In this document: in pieces, positions 1-6,019 of the stretch
Layout of the letters: each line of letters starts with the position of its first letter
How positions within the stretch are numbered: position 1 is the stretch's first letter
Assembly: GCA_937959095.1 (NCBI GenBank)
Contig: CALGLY010000612.1
Coordinates: forward strand, 1-6,491
DNA: 6,491 nt
From: an uncultured Saprospiraceae bacterium
GTDB lineage: Bacteria > Bacteroidota > Bacteroidia > Chitinophagales > Saprospiraceae
Direction of reading: 5' to 3'
Notes under the pieces: generated by a model
Told to the model about the DNA's origin: nothing
The model's input: the letters and a program-made list of their open reading frames with translations, nothing else
The model's database searches: none
Program-made: the position numbers and the translations under genes

Positions 1-192
1 CAACTACTAGCAGAAGCAACAGGCAATAAACCCATAAGCATCGACCATGCAACTGCACTAAGTACACGCAATAATGAAGTCGGTTTTCCATTGGCGGGTT
101 ACTTTAGTTTCCAACCCATGTGGCAAGACATCGTGCAAGAACAACCTGATTTTATGGATATTGCTGCGCCTGAAGGGAGGTTAATGCTTTAA
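1..192 (+). CDS. 3' end of an unrecognised protein (partial, 63 residues visible)
   Basis: Frame 1 is open from the window edge to a TAA at 190-192, so the start lies outside the window. The visible tail is soluble-looking, with no membrane segment, and holds the strings ISIDHATALSTRNN and GFPLAGYFSFQPMWQD before ending in APEGRLML. The composition (Gly, aromatic and acidic residues in normal proportion) looks like a real coding end rather than chance. I do not recognise the family and assign no function. The stop codon lies inside a run of octamer repeats that leads into a hairpin. The next gene is convergent, so this is the end of its transcription unit. Confidence 0.65.
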   Translation, partial: QLLAEATGNKPISIDHATALSTRNNEVGFPLAGYFSFQPMWQDIVQEQPDFMDIAAPEGRLML

Positions 193-213
193 TGCGATAA
201 TGCGTTAATGCTA
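182..213. repeat. Four tandem octamers, TAATGCNN
   Basis: The word TAATGC recurs at 182, 190, 198 and 206, exactly every 8 bp, with variable last two bases (TT, GA, GT, TA). The array overlaps the last codons and the stop (190-192) of the upstream gene. The third and fourth units also form the left arm of the following hairpin. It may be a small repeat born by slippage, or part of a dispersed palindromic element. Confidence 0.6.
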
Positions 214-253
214 CAATGTTTTCCTATTAACGGATTGTAGCATTATCGTATTA
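198..253. terminator. Hairpin between convergent genes, candidate bidirectional terminator
   Basis: The arm at 198-217 pairs with 234-253 at 18 of 20 positions. The inner 12 bp (206-217 with 234-245, TAATGCTACAAT) are perfect, and the loop is 16 nt. It sits just after the stop of the plus-strand gene and before the stop of the minus-strand WD40 gene, the expected place for a shared terminator. There is no clear T-run on either side, so a classical intrinsic terminator is not proven. A dispersed palindromic repeat is the alternative. Confidence 0.45.
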
Positions 254-282
254 GGCAAACTAAATTAATAAATTGCTTTGCC

Positions 283-1176
283 TTAAAACTCCCAAACCTT
301 CAAACTCCGATCATCACTAGCCGAAACAAGCAACTCTCGATGCGTTGTCCAAAGCAAATCATTTACAGAATTGATATGCCCATCATCGCGGATTGTTTCT
401 AATACTTTTACCAGTTGGAAGCTTTTCGCATCCCATATTTTTATCGTTTTATCGCGGCTGGCAGTAGCGAAAAGGTGTCCTTTCGGATGGAAGGCGATGG
501 CATTTATCGTGTACCAATGGGCAGCTTGTGCCTGTAGGCAAGTAAGCGTTTCCAAGTCCCACACTTTGAGTTGCGCATCGCGTCCACCGCTTAACAAGTG
601 TTTTCCATCGGGGTGATATTTGACGGTAAAAACAGAATTATCGTGAGCGGCGGGAATACTGCTACGTACACTAAAATTAGTAGCATCGAGGAAGTAAATG
701 CTATTATCACTAGCCCCTATGGCAAGCTCATTTCGGGCAGCACTATAGACAATACTTCGGAGGCTTTCATGGGAGAGTTGGAGACTTTCGAGCGGGCGTT
801 TTTGTGCGATAGACCATTTGGTTAAAAGCCCTTTTCCACCAGCACTTATCACCTGTTCACCCACACGTACTAGGGCAAAGGTGCCATTTTTGTGATGGGC
901 GATATTCCGTTGTTCATCGGGGGCGTTTAAGTTTACCCAATGTACGCCACCGTGCATATCACCGAGTAACATGAGTTGTTGTTCAGCGAGGTAGCAAATA
1001 GAGAAGATATTGCCATCTACTTTAGCGATGAGCTTGCCGAGTTCAGGCGCATCCAAATCCCAATGCACGAGCCAACCTTCTCCGGAAGCGGAAAAAATAT
1101 GACGCGGACTCTCTGCTATTGCGAGCGCGTAAATTGCGGCATTATGCCCCTTGAGTTCTGCTACTTTTTGAACCAT
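283..1176 (-). CDS. WD40-repeat protein, single seven-bladed beta-propeller
   Basis: This 297-residue protein is essentially all propeller. Repeats lie near residues 8-41, 52-81, 93-122, 135-165, 177-207, 219-249 and 264-297. Blades 1, 5 and 6 end in textbook WD pairs (WDL at 39-41, WDL at 206-208, WDA at 248-250), and the last ends in VWEF. GH or AH dipeptides open several blades. There is no signal peptide, membrane segment or extra catalytic domain, so a cytoplasmic scaffold or protein-interaction role is likely (family knowledge), with partners unknown. The start is the ATG at 1174-1176; no Shine-Dalgarno is visible. It follows the permease-regulator gene on the same strand, but a 171-bp spacer with a fold-back element separates them, so an operon is uncertain. 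Confidence 0.9.
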   Translation of the reverse strand: MVQKVAELKGHNAAIYALAIAESPRHIFSASGEGWLVHWDLDAPELGKLIAKVDGNIFSICYLAEQQLMLLGDMHGGVHWVNLNAPDEQRNIAHHKNGTFALVRVGEQVISAGGKGLLTKWSIAQKRPLESLQLSHESLRSIVYSAARNELAIGASDNSIYFLDATNFSVRSSIPAAHDNSVFTVKYHPDGKHLLSGGRDAQLKVWDLETLTCLQAQAAHWYTINAIAFHPKGHLFATASRDKTIKIWDAKSFQLVKVLETIRDDGHINSVNDLLWTTHRELLVSASDDRSLKVWEF

Positions 1177-1218
1177 CTTGAATTGGACTCTCTATTATAA
1201 AATATTCGTAAGTATTTA

Positions 1219-1343
1219 GAAGAGAGGGCAGAGACCACTTTGTTGAGACCCGCCTGCCGTCGGGCAGGGAATAGAGATTTTAAATTATACGTCTTAGGGA
1301 TTATTCTCTCTTCTCGCAGTGAAACGGTCTCTCTTCTCTCTTC
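1219..1343. repeat. 125-bp fold-back element with imperfect 18-bp inverted ends
   Basis: The spacer between the two minus-strand genes is bounded by inverted repeats. Bases 1219-1236 match the reverse complement of 1326-1343 at 15 of 18 positions; both are purine-rich on one strand (GAAGAGAG...GAGACC). Inside lies a short GC-rich hairpin (1253-1268). The left end is 43 bp before the WD40 start and the right end is 5 bp from the permease stop. No transposase is present and no target-site duplication was recognised, so MITE-like is only one reading. Confidence 0.45.
1253..1268. terminator. GC-rich hairpin, possible weak terminator after the permease gene
   Basis: CCTGCC at 1253-1258 pairs perfectly with GGCAGG at 1263-1268 around a GTCG tetraloop. 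It lies about 80 bp downstream of the permease-regulator stop on the minus strand. No clear T-run follows it in that direction, so it may be a structural repeat rather than a terminator. Confidence 0.35.
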
Positions 1344-1347
1344 TACA

Positions 1348-2829
1348 TTATTCCTTTTCAACACTAATAGACTGCGCTAGTTGCATTGGGACGCGAATAG
1401 CTTTGCCATTTTGTTGTACCTCCACGAATTGATTCGCTTTTTGAGCTACTGCAATAGGCGAATTCGGAAGCAAACCCAATTCCCAGAGCTGCGACTCGAT
1501 ATGTTCACTCAATTGCTCACGGGCTATTTTAGCGGTTTGTCGCAAGCCCAACTCATGCAGCATCAATCGTAAGATATGTTTGCTCGGTATCGGTGAACCA
1601 TGCGGATCGGTGGTAGGATATCCGAGTTTTTTATCCATCTCATCTACCAGTTCATCAGTGAGAAGATGTTCGTATTTTTCGGCATCTTCATGTATTTGAT
1701 CGGCAGAAAGACCGAGTTCTTGCACGAGGTAGGTTTCCCACAGGCGGTGCGTACGTATGAGGCGATTTGCGGCATCGCGTGCCTTAGCGGTGAGGCGCAA
1801 ACTATCCTTTTCAAAGAAGCCCCTAGCACGAAGAATTTGGATATAGCGTTGCGTGTTGCCTTCACTATCATTTAGGCGTTCACTAAGCATTGCAAGGCTT
1901 AGATTGCCTTTCTTTTCAAGTTGATAAGCACGTTTGGTGATGTCTTCCCAATGAATACGTCGGCGCAATTGGCGTTTGCGTAAAAAACGAAAGACCAAGC
2001 CGCGTTCAGGTGCAAATAGGACTGCTAAAAGATAAATCGCGGTAGCCGTGAGTGCCATCGCTGGCCCTGGGGTTGTATCTAAAAGAATGGCTACCACCAA
2101 GCCTAATACGGCAGATAAAAAACCAATAATTGAAGAAAGAACTAAGACGGATTGTAAGCGTTTGGTGAGTAAAAGTGCAGTAGAGGCAGGCGTGATAAGC
2201 ATTGCTACGACCAAAATCATCCCGACACTACGCAAGGAAGCAACAACGGCAAACGCCAGCAAAAGCATCAAGAAATAATGAACCAATTGCACAGAAATAC
2301 CCATCGTTTGTGCCATAACGGCTTGGAACGTACTCGCAAACAGATGCCGATAGAAGAGGGCGATGCTCAAGATGACAAAGATTAAAACGATGAACGAAAG
2401 CCATAAATCTTCATTAGAAACTCCTAATATTGTCCCGAAAAGAAAGTCTTTCAAATCTAGATGCACGCCCGGCTGCCGATTGATACTTGAGATGCCAATG
2501 ACTCCAATCGAGAACATGGCTGTGAAGACGATACCAATAGCGGCATCATTTTTAGTTTTTACTTTTTCTTGTATCCAAGTGATGCCCACGGCTGTGAGTA
2601 AACCCGCTATTACTGCTCCAATGAAAAAGGCGAAGGTATTTTTCCCAAACTTCATATAAGCCACTACTACGCCAGGTAGAATGGCATGTGATAGGGCATC
2701 GCCTATCATAGACATATTGCGAAGCACAATGAAACAGCCCAATAAGCCACACATAATGCCCACCATACTGGATGCTAGAAAGGCGCGTTGCACCCATACT
2801 TCTTGGAGCGTGAGTAAGAATTCTTCCAT
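1348..2829 (-). CDS. Manganese/iron-type ABC transporter permease fused to a DtxR/MntR-family regulator
   Basis: Residues 1 to about 285 (of 493) are an ABC-3 family permease (MntB/ZnuB/YtgC type) with about eight membrane segments and the conserved string GDALSHAILPGVV at 43-55. From about residue 293 a DtxR-type regulator follows: a winged helix (293-350), then the metal-binding and dimer domain with HRLWE (361-365), IHEDAEKYEH (379-388) and DPHGSPIP (408-415). A FeoA/SH3-like tail occupies about 438-492. Aligned to DtxR, His361, Glu365, His380, Glu387 and His388 match His79, Glu83, His98, Glu105 and His106. Asp296 and Glu384 replace Met10 and Cys102, as in MntR. Mn(II), or possibly Fe(II), uptake coupled to metal sensing is inferred. 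The ATG is preceded by AAAGGGAC, a good ribosome binding site. No ATPase or binding-protein gene is adjacent. Confidence 0.92.
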   Translation of the reverse strand: MEEFLLTLQEVWVQRAFLASSMVGIMCGLLGCFIVLRNMSMIGDALSHAILPGVVVAYMKFGKNTFAFFIGAVIAGLLTAVGITWIQEKVKTKNDAAIGIVFTAMFSIGVIGISSINRQPGVHLDLKDFLFGTILGVSNEDLWLSFIVLIFVILSIALFYRHLFASTFQAVMAQTMGISVQLVHYFLMLLLAFAVVASLRSVGMILVVAMLITPASTALLLTKRLQSVLVLSSIIGFLSAVLGLVVAILLDTTPGPAMALTATAIYLLAVLFAPERGLVFRFLRKRQLRRRIHWEDITKRAYQLEKKGNLSLAMLSERLNDSEGNTQRYIQILRARGFFEKDSLRLTAKARDAANRLIRTHRLWETYLVQELGLSADQIHEDAEKYEHLLTDELVDEMDKKLGYPTTDPHGSPIPSKHILRLMLHELGLRQTAKIAREQLSEHIESQLWELGLLPNSPIAVAQKANQFVEVQQNGKAIRVPMQLAQSISVEKE

Positions 2830-2836
2830 TTTATGT

Positions 2837-2842
2837 CCCTTT
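2837..2842 (-). promoter_or_regulatory. Ribosome binding site of the permease-regulator gene
   Basis: Read on the minus strand, AAAGGG ends 7 nt before the ATG at 2829. It is the one clear Shine-Dalgarno-like site in this window and supports the chosen start. Confidence 0.5.
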
Positions 2843-2850
2843 TTCTAGTA

Positions 2851-2880
2851 TAAAGATAGCTGTTTTTGCTGGCTTTCAAA
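2851..2880 (-). promoter_or_regulatory. Candidate Bacteroidota-type promoter of the permease-regulator gene
   Basis: On the minus strand TTTG (2877-2880) is followed after 18 nt by TATCTTTA (2851-2858), close to the Bacteroidota -33 TTTG and -7 TAnnTTTG pattern, with one mismatch in the -7 box. Transcription would start about 15-20 bp before the ATG. The -33 box overlaps the edge of the dyad at 2878-2909, so a repressor bound there would block it. Confidence 0.4.
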
Positions 2881-2909
2881 ATATTTTTAGACTTGACTAA
2901 AAATATTTT
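2878..2909. promoter_or_regulatory. Perfect 13-bp dyad, likely operator for the DtxR-type regulator
   Basis: AAAATATTTTTAG (2878-2890) and CTAAAAATATTTT (2897-2909) are exact inverted copies around the spacer ACTTGA. The core TTTAG-N6-CTAAA has the size and symmetry of DtxR/MntR-family operators, and ACTTGACT resembles, as I recall, the centre of streptococcal ScaR/SloR sites. Both flanking genes point away from it, so it is not a terminator. It overlaps the candidate -33 box of the fusion gene, which fits autorepression. It could also affect the divergent gene at 3001. Confidence 0.6.
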
Positions 2910-3000
2910 CGCAAATTTTGAAAAATAAAATGTTTTATAAAATCATAAAAAGTAACTATTATAACTCGACTTTAGTCACTTAGATATTACAATCAAAAAA

Positions 3001-3822
3001 ATGAACATCCTACTTTTCATAAACAAAGACTTCGAAGCAAATCTAGCCTACAACTATCTGAAAGAAGAATTGCGAAAACATAAGGTGAAAATCTACTATT
3101 CGGAAGCGGTAGGCAAAAAAAAGGCAAAGCCAAAAGAGTTATTGCAAATCGAATTTTTTGAAAAAGAATTCATTTACAACGACCTAATCGCAACGATTAA
3201 AGAACATGATATAAGTACCGATTTTGAATTTTTGAACGAAGACTTCACCTCCTTCGAATTGTCGAAATGTACTGCTGTAAATACACCTGAATTTATAGAC
3301 GAAATAAAAAAAATTGAGCCAGACTTGTTTATCTCCATCCGATTTGGGAAGATATTCAAAGACGAAATAATACAACTTCCAAAGCAAGGCATATTGAATC
3401 TTCATTCGGCTATTTTACCCGATTATAAAGGCATTATGGGAACGCTACACAACCTAAAAGATAATAAGACCGAGTATGGTTGCACGCTACATTATATAGA
3501 TAGCAATACGATAGATACTGGAGAAATTATAGCAATTGCAAAGCGACCTATTGAAAAGGAACGGTCTTTATTGTGGCATGTTGTTAAGCTTTATCCAATG
3601 GGTTGCGACTTGATTTTAGATAGCTTACAAAAACTAAAAACAGTACACCGATTGCCCTCCAATAAACAAAATAAATCAAAAGGAAATTACTTTTCGTTAC
3701 CCAAGCTAGAAGATTTTCAGCAGCTTCAGCATCGTGGCATTGAAGGCTTTAATACGGAAGATTATAAGGAATTATTGGCGGAGTATATATCGCCAGAATT
3801 GCGGGATAAATTGGAAATCTGA
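3001..3822 (+). CDS. Formyltransferase-family protein (Fmt/GART-type N-terminal domain)
   Basis: This 273-residue protein carries the folate-dependent formyltransferase core. ILNLHSAILPDYKG (131-144) supplies the catalytic Asn133 and His135, and the stretch around IDTGEII (171-177) supplies the catalytic Asp172. These match the Asn-His-Asp triad of GART and methionyl-tRNA formyltransferase, which move a formyl group from 10-formyltetrahydrofolate to an amine. It lacks the usual C-terminal OB-fold domain and length of Fmt. The tail YFSLPKLEDFQQL (230-242) recalls sugar N-formyltransferases, so an amino-sugar or other small amine substrate is likelier than Met-tRNA (inference). No sugar-nucleotide genes are adjacent. 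The gene is visibly AT-richer than its neighbours: 17 of 60 bases are G+C at 3121-3180, against 28 of 60 at 1561-1620. The ATG has no Shine-Dalgarno. Confidence 0.82.
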   Translation: MNILLFINKDFEANLAYNYLKEELRKHKVKIYYSEAVGKKKAKPKELLQIEFFEKEFIYNDLIATIKEHDISTDFEFLNEDFTSFELSKCTAVNTPEFIDEIKKIEPDLFISIRFGKIFKDEIIQLPKQGILNLHSAILPDYKGIMGTLHNLKDNKTEYGCTLHYIDSNTIDTGEIIAIAKRPIEKERSLLWHVVKLYPMGCDLILDSLQKLKTVHRLPSNKQNKSKGNYFSLPKLEDFQQLQHRGIEGFNTEDYKELLAEYISPELRDKLEI

Positions 3823-3835
3823 AACAGCATTGGAC

Positions 3836-4402
3836 TCACTCCACCATCTCCGCATCATCCAGAATATAATTGAGGTAATCCAAATCATCCGCATTTAGGC
3901 GTAACCGTCCGCGAAAACTGGTTTTGCTATCCATTTTTAAATCGCCTAAGGGCGTTTTTGCTAAAATATCCAAGACCGATTCTGGCCCTGCTGCGCCACA
4001 AAAAAAGCATTGCGTATAAGGAAAGGCAGATAGAAAAGTTACTTCTTCATCGCCTGTTTCTTGGAATGGAATCACATAACCTTCTATCTCTACGAGTTCC
4101 CCTTCGAGTTCTTTCAGCGTTTCGCTAAAGATGGGAAAAGGCACTTCGCCTTCTAGCTCTTCCACAAATCGAATATCAAAATCCATATTGGCAAGCGTAT
4201 CCCAAGTCAGTTCGATATAGCCGTCTTTGTTGGGGTATTTTTCGAGTAGTGCCGCTGTTTTAGCTGCTGCCAATTCTTCGGCAGTAGGTGGCGGCGGTGC
4301 AGGCGCGATTTCTTCTACGGTTTCAGCAGGAGCTTGGCTTGCATTTTGACAGGCAGTGAGTAGTAAAAAACAGCAGCAAAAAAATAGTGTTGTTCTAAGC
4401 AT
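3836..4402 (-). CDS. DUF3299-like lipoprotein with a CFFCG motif
   Basis: The protein is 188 residues from the ATG at 4400-4402. I prefer this to a TTG one codon upstream because the ATG overlaps the stop of the preceding gene as TGATG. Residues 1-18 form a lipoprotein signal with lipobox LTAC (Cys18), followed by an Ala/Pro/Glu-rich linker to about residue 45. The folded part has a WDTL start, a VEIEGYVIPF segment (104-113) and TQCFFCGAAGPES (130-142), with Cys132 and Cys135. The GYVIP segment, the Cys-rich block and a RGRLRLN segment near the end resemble DUF3299 lipoproteins of Bacteroidota, as I recall them. A membrane-anchored periplasmic role is likely. The CxxC pair could bind metal or do redox chemistry, but no function is established. 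It is the last gene of a three-gene operon and converges on the formyltransferase gene with a 13-bp gap. Confidence 0.8.
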   Translation of the reverse strand: MLRTTLFFCCCFLLLTACQNASQAPAETVEEIAPAPPPPTAEELAAAKTAALLEKYPNKDGYIELTWDTLANMDFDIRFVEELEGEVPFPIFSETLKELEGELVEIEGYVIPFQETGDEEVTFLSAFPYTQCFFCGAAGPESVLDILAKTPLGDLKMDSKTSFRGRLRLNADDLDYLNYILDDAEMVE

Positions 4403-4929
4403 CAAGAATTGAAATTTTCGATAAAATCGGCTGTGATTTGTTCCGCAATTTGCTTATTGGTGTAGCAAGTATGCGTTGCGACGGCAAATATACAATGCGG
4501 AATTTGCATTTTTTCAAGCCACGCTATATTTGGGCGAAAAGCATCTTTTTCTCCATAAAACAACTTGCTACTACAAGCAATATTCTCTGTTTCATAACGC
4601 AAACGCGTAGCAGAAACGGCATAAAGTAAAGAGACTTTCAAACCCTGTTGTATTGCCTTCCAAGCAATCGTACCACCTACACTAAAAGCTAAAACAGCTA
4701 CTTCTTCGGATTCCAATTGTAACAACTGCTGGACGGCACGGTCTTTGCCACCCTGCACAAACTGCTGATGGATTTCCGCTTCTTCTTTGATGGATAAATC
4801 AATCGCTGCCAAGGCACGACAATCATAGTAGTGAATATCGAATTGGGTAAGCAAAGAAGAGGTGTAATAACTCACCCAATCCGATTGTTCTACGCCCCAT
4901 AAATCAGATAAAATAAGGAGTCGCTTCAC
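4402..4929 (-). CDS. Small alpha/beta-hydrolase-fold protein
   Basis: The best start is the GTG at 4927-4929, giving 175 residues beginning MKRLLILSDLWG. It overlaps the upstream stop as GTGA, a typical coupled junction. The ATG at 4956 would add nine poorly hydrophobic residues and a 31-bp overlap. LLILSDLWG looks like strand 1 with the oxyanion region. LAFSVGGTIAW (80-90) is the nucleophile elbow with Ser83, having Ala in place of the usual first Gly of GxSxG. Asp129 in FYGEKDAF and His153 in ATHTCY complete a plausible Ser-Asp-His triad. There is no signal peptide, so it is probably cytoplasmic. The substrate is unknown; an esterase or thioesterase-like role is inference. It is the middle gene of the operon. 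Confidence 0.78.
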   Translation of the reverse strand: MKRLLILSDLWGVEQSDWVSYYTSSLLTQFDIHYYDCRALAAIDLSIKEEAEIHQQFVQGGKDRAVQQLLQLESEEVAVLAFSVGGTIAWKAIQQGLKVSLLYAVSATRLRYETENIACSSKLFYGEKDAFRPNIAWLEKMQIPHCIFAVATHTCYTNKQIAEQITADFIENFNS

Positions 4930-5645
4930 GGCTTCAAGCGTTGCTGCAACAACCAAGTATAAAGCGCTGGATTATTATACGTTTCCGTCCAAGAATTATG
5001 TCCTGCTTCGGGATATTCTGTATATTTCACATCGGATTTTTCTTCTTTCAAAGCTTTCACAATGCGTCTTGTATTATCCACAGGCACTACTTGGTCTTTT
5101 GCTCCATGAAATGCCCAAGTCGGGATGTGCTTTATACGTTTTGCTTGGAATGCATGAATTATAGAACCTCCACAAATCGGTGCTATAGCTGCAAAATAAT
5201 TCGGGTGATGAATAGCCGTGTCCCAAGTCCCAAAGCCGCCCATACTCAAGCCAGTGAGGTAAATCCGAGAAGCATCAACAGGATATTTTTTCACGATATG
5301 ATCCACTAATAGGCGAACTTGCAGCGCATTCCAGCGGTCTCCTTCGGGGCATTGTGGCGATAGCACGATAAATGGAAAATCGGAATCTTTCTCCACCAGC
5401 ATTGGCGGCCCATGCGTAGTGGATAGCAAGGATAAATCATCGCCGCGTTCGCCCGCTCCATGTAGAAATACCAGTAAGGGCAATTTGCCATCTATTGCTT
5501 TACTTTTATTGCTCGGCGTGAAGACCAAATAATCATATTCTACTTGCACTTTTATCTTCACCTTGCCAAGTGCTTTATGTGCTTTTTGCTGTGCAAATAA
5601 TCCCATAGGAAAACAAAGGAATAGAAGGTAGTAAGAGTATTTCAT
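4926..5645 (-). CDS. Secreted esterase/peptidase of the alpha/beta-hydrolase fold
   Basis: The protein has 239 residues, with a signal peptide at about 1-19 (hydrophobic YYLLFLCFPMGLFA, then AQQ) that predicts export. The catalytic domain has LLVFLHGAGERGDD (57-70) with the oxyanion-hole HGAG, and LTGLSMGGFGTW (130-141), where Ser134 is the nucleophile in GLSMG. GAKDQVVPV (181-189) supplies Asp184 and EAGHNSW (213-219) supplies His216. This matches the phospholipase/carboxylesterase and 'predicted peptidase' group (COG4099-like) common in Bacteroidota, whose members often cleave ester-linked polysaccharide decorations or small esters. The true substrate is unknown. The length is near normal for the single-domain family. 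It is the first gene of a three-gene minus-strand operon. The ATG has an AT-rich upstream region and no Shine-Dalgarno. Confidence 0.88.
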   Translation of the reverse strand: MKYSYYLLFLCFPMGLFAQQKAHKALGKVKIKVQVEYDYLVFTPSNKSKAIDGKLPLLVFLHGAGERGDDLSLLSTTHGPPMLVEKDSDFPFIVLSPQCPEGDRWNALQVRLLVDHIVKKYPVDASRIYLTGLSMGGFGTWDTAIHHPNYFAAIAPICGGSIIHAFQAKRIKHIPTWAFHGAKDQVVPVDNTRRIVKALKEEKSDVKYTEYPEAGHNSWTETYNNPALYTWLLQQRLKP

Positions 5646-5675
5646 ATCGAATTCATTTTTTAATTTTAGAGATTG

Positions 5676-5757
5676 CCTTTCGGGCTGCGAGAAGCGAGAT
5701 CACTATTGGCTTCGCCTCGACTGCGCGAGCGTTCCTTCGGAATTGCGAGATGAAGGT
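5676..5757. repeat. Two related direct-repeat units in a divergent spacer
   Basis: The spacer between the esterase gene and the xisH remnant holds two similar words: 5676-5700 (CCTTTCGGGCTGCGAGA...) and 5734-5751 (CCTTCGGAATTGCGAGAT). A small palindrome lies between them (CTCG at 5716-5719 with CGAG at 5726-5729). This stretch is GC-richer than the flanks and non-coding. It could be a copy of a dispersed intergenic repeat. Confidence 0.3.
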
Positions 5758-5803
5758 AACGTACACGAACTTGACAAAATTACGAGTAATGCTCGATTAA
5801 AGC

Positions 5804-6019
5804 ATGGAATCCACAGGAATTCTATACCTCAATAGTTCTTTGCCCGTCTGTATTGTTGATTTCGATTTTTTACGATTGCCCAAAAATGTAATCGCAGCGA
5901 TAGAAGAGAAAGATGATTTGACGAATAAATTGATTCGGGTAACGAAGGGGCAAAGCAAAATCAATCTATTAATCGTAGATTTGACACAAGAAAACATCAA
6001 GCAATGGATACAATACTAA
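5804..6019 (+). pseudogene. xisH-like remnant, N-terminus missing
   Basis: A 71-codon reading frame ends in INLLIVDLTQENIKQWIQY. This matches the C-terminal pattern of XisH-family proteins (KLLIFD..QE.I..WI), and ILYLN at residues 6-10 resembles their RILYLA segment. XisH proteins are usually near 138 residues, so the first half is absent. No trace of it was found in the frames just upstream, where non-coding repeats lie. XisH was described as a factor for excision of the Anabaena fdxN element together with XisI. The last codons contain the ATG of the following xisI remnant (CAATGGATA, 16-nt overlap), the usual arrangement of the intact pair, which is the strongest support for the assignment. 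KLIRVTKGQSKI (42-53) also resembles the XisH N-terminal motif KLIAAEKG..KI, so an internal deletion joining the two parts is possible. Confidence 0.5.

Noticed and set aside
182..213. Octamer array as a CRISPR-like repeat
   Set aside because: The units are 8 bp with no spacers, far too short for a CRISPR array.
1310..1319. CTTCTCGCAG shared in inverted orientation with 5685-5694
   Set aside because: A 10-bp match between two sites on either strand is expected by chance in a window of this size.
1161..1364. 67-codon minus-strand frame spanning the spacer between the WD40 and permease genes
   Set aside because: It overlaps both neighbours, lies over a fold-back repeat and has a basic, low-complexity composition with no family resemblance.
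2048..2659. Plus-strand open frames inside the permease gene
   Set aside because: They are antisense to a clearly recognised membrane protein, and their products are compositional shadows without motifs.
4941..5309. 122-codon plus-strand frame opposite the esterase gene
   Set aside because: It is antisense to the well-supported catalytic domain, Cys/Ile/His-rich and without any recognised motif.
5771..5800. TTGACA as a -35 box for the xisH remnant
   Set aside because: No convincing -10 follows at the right spacing, and this group uses a different promoter pattern.
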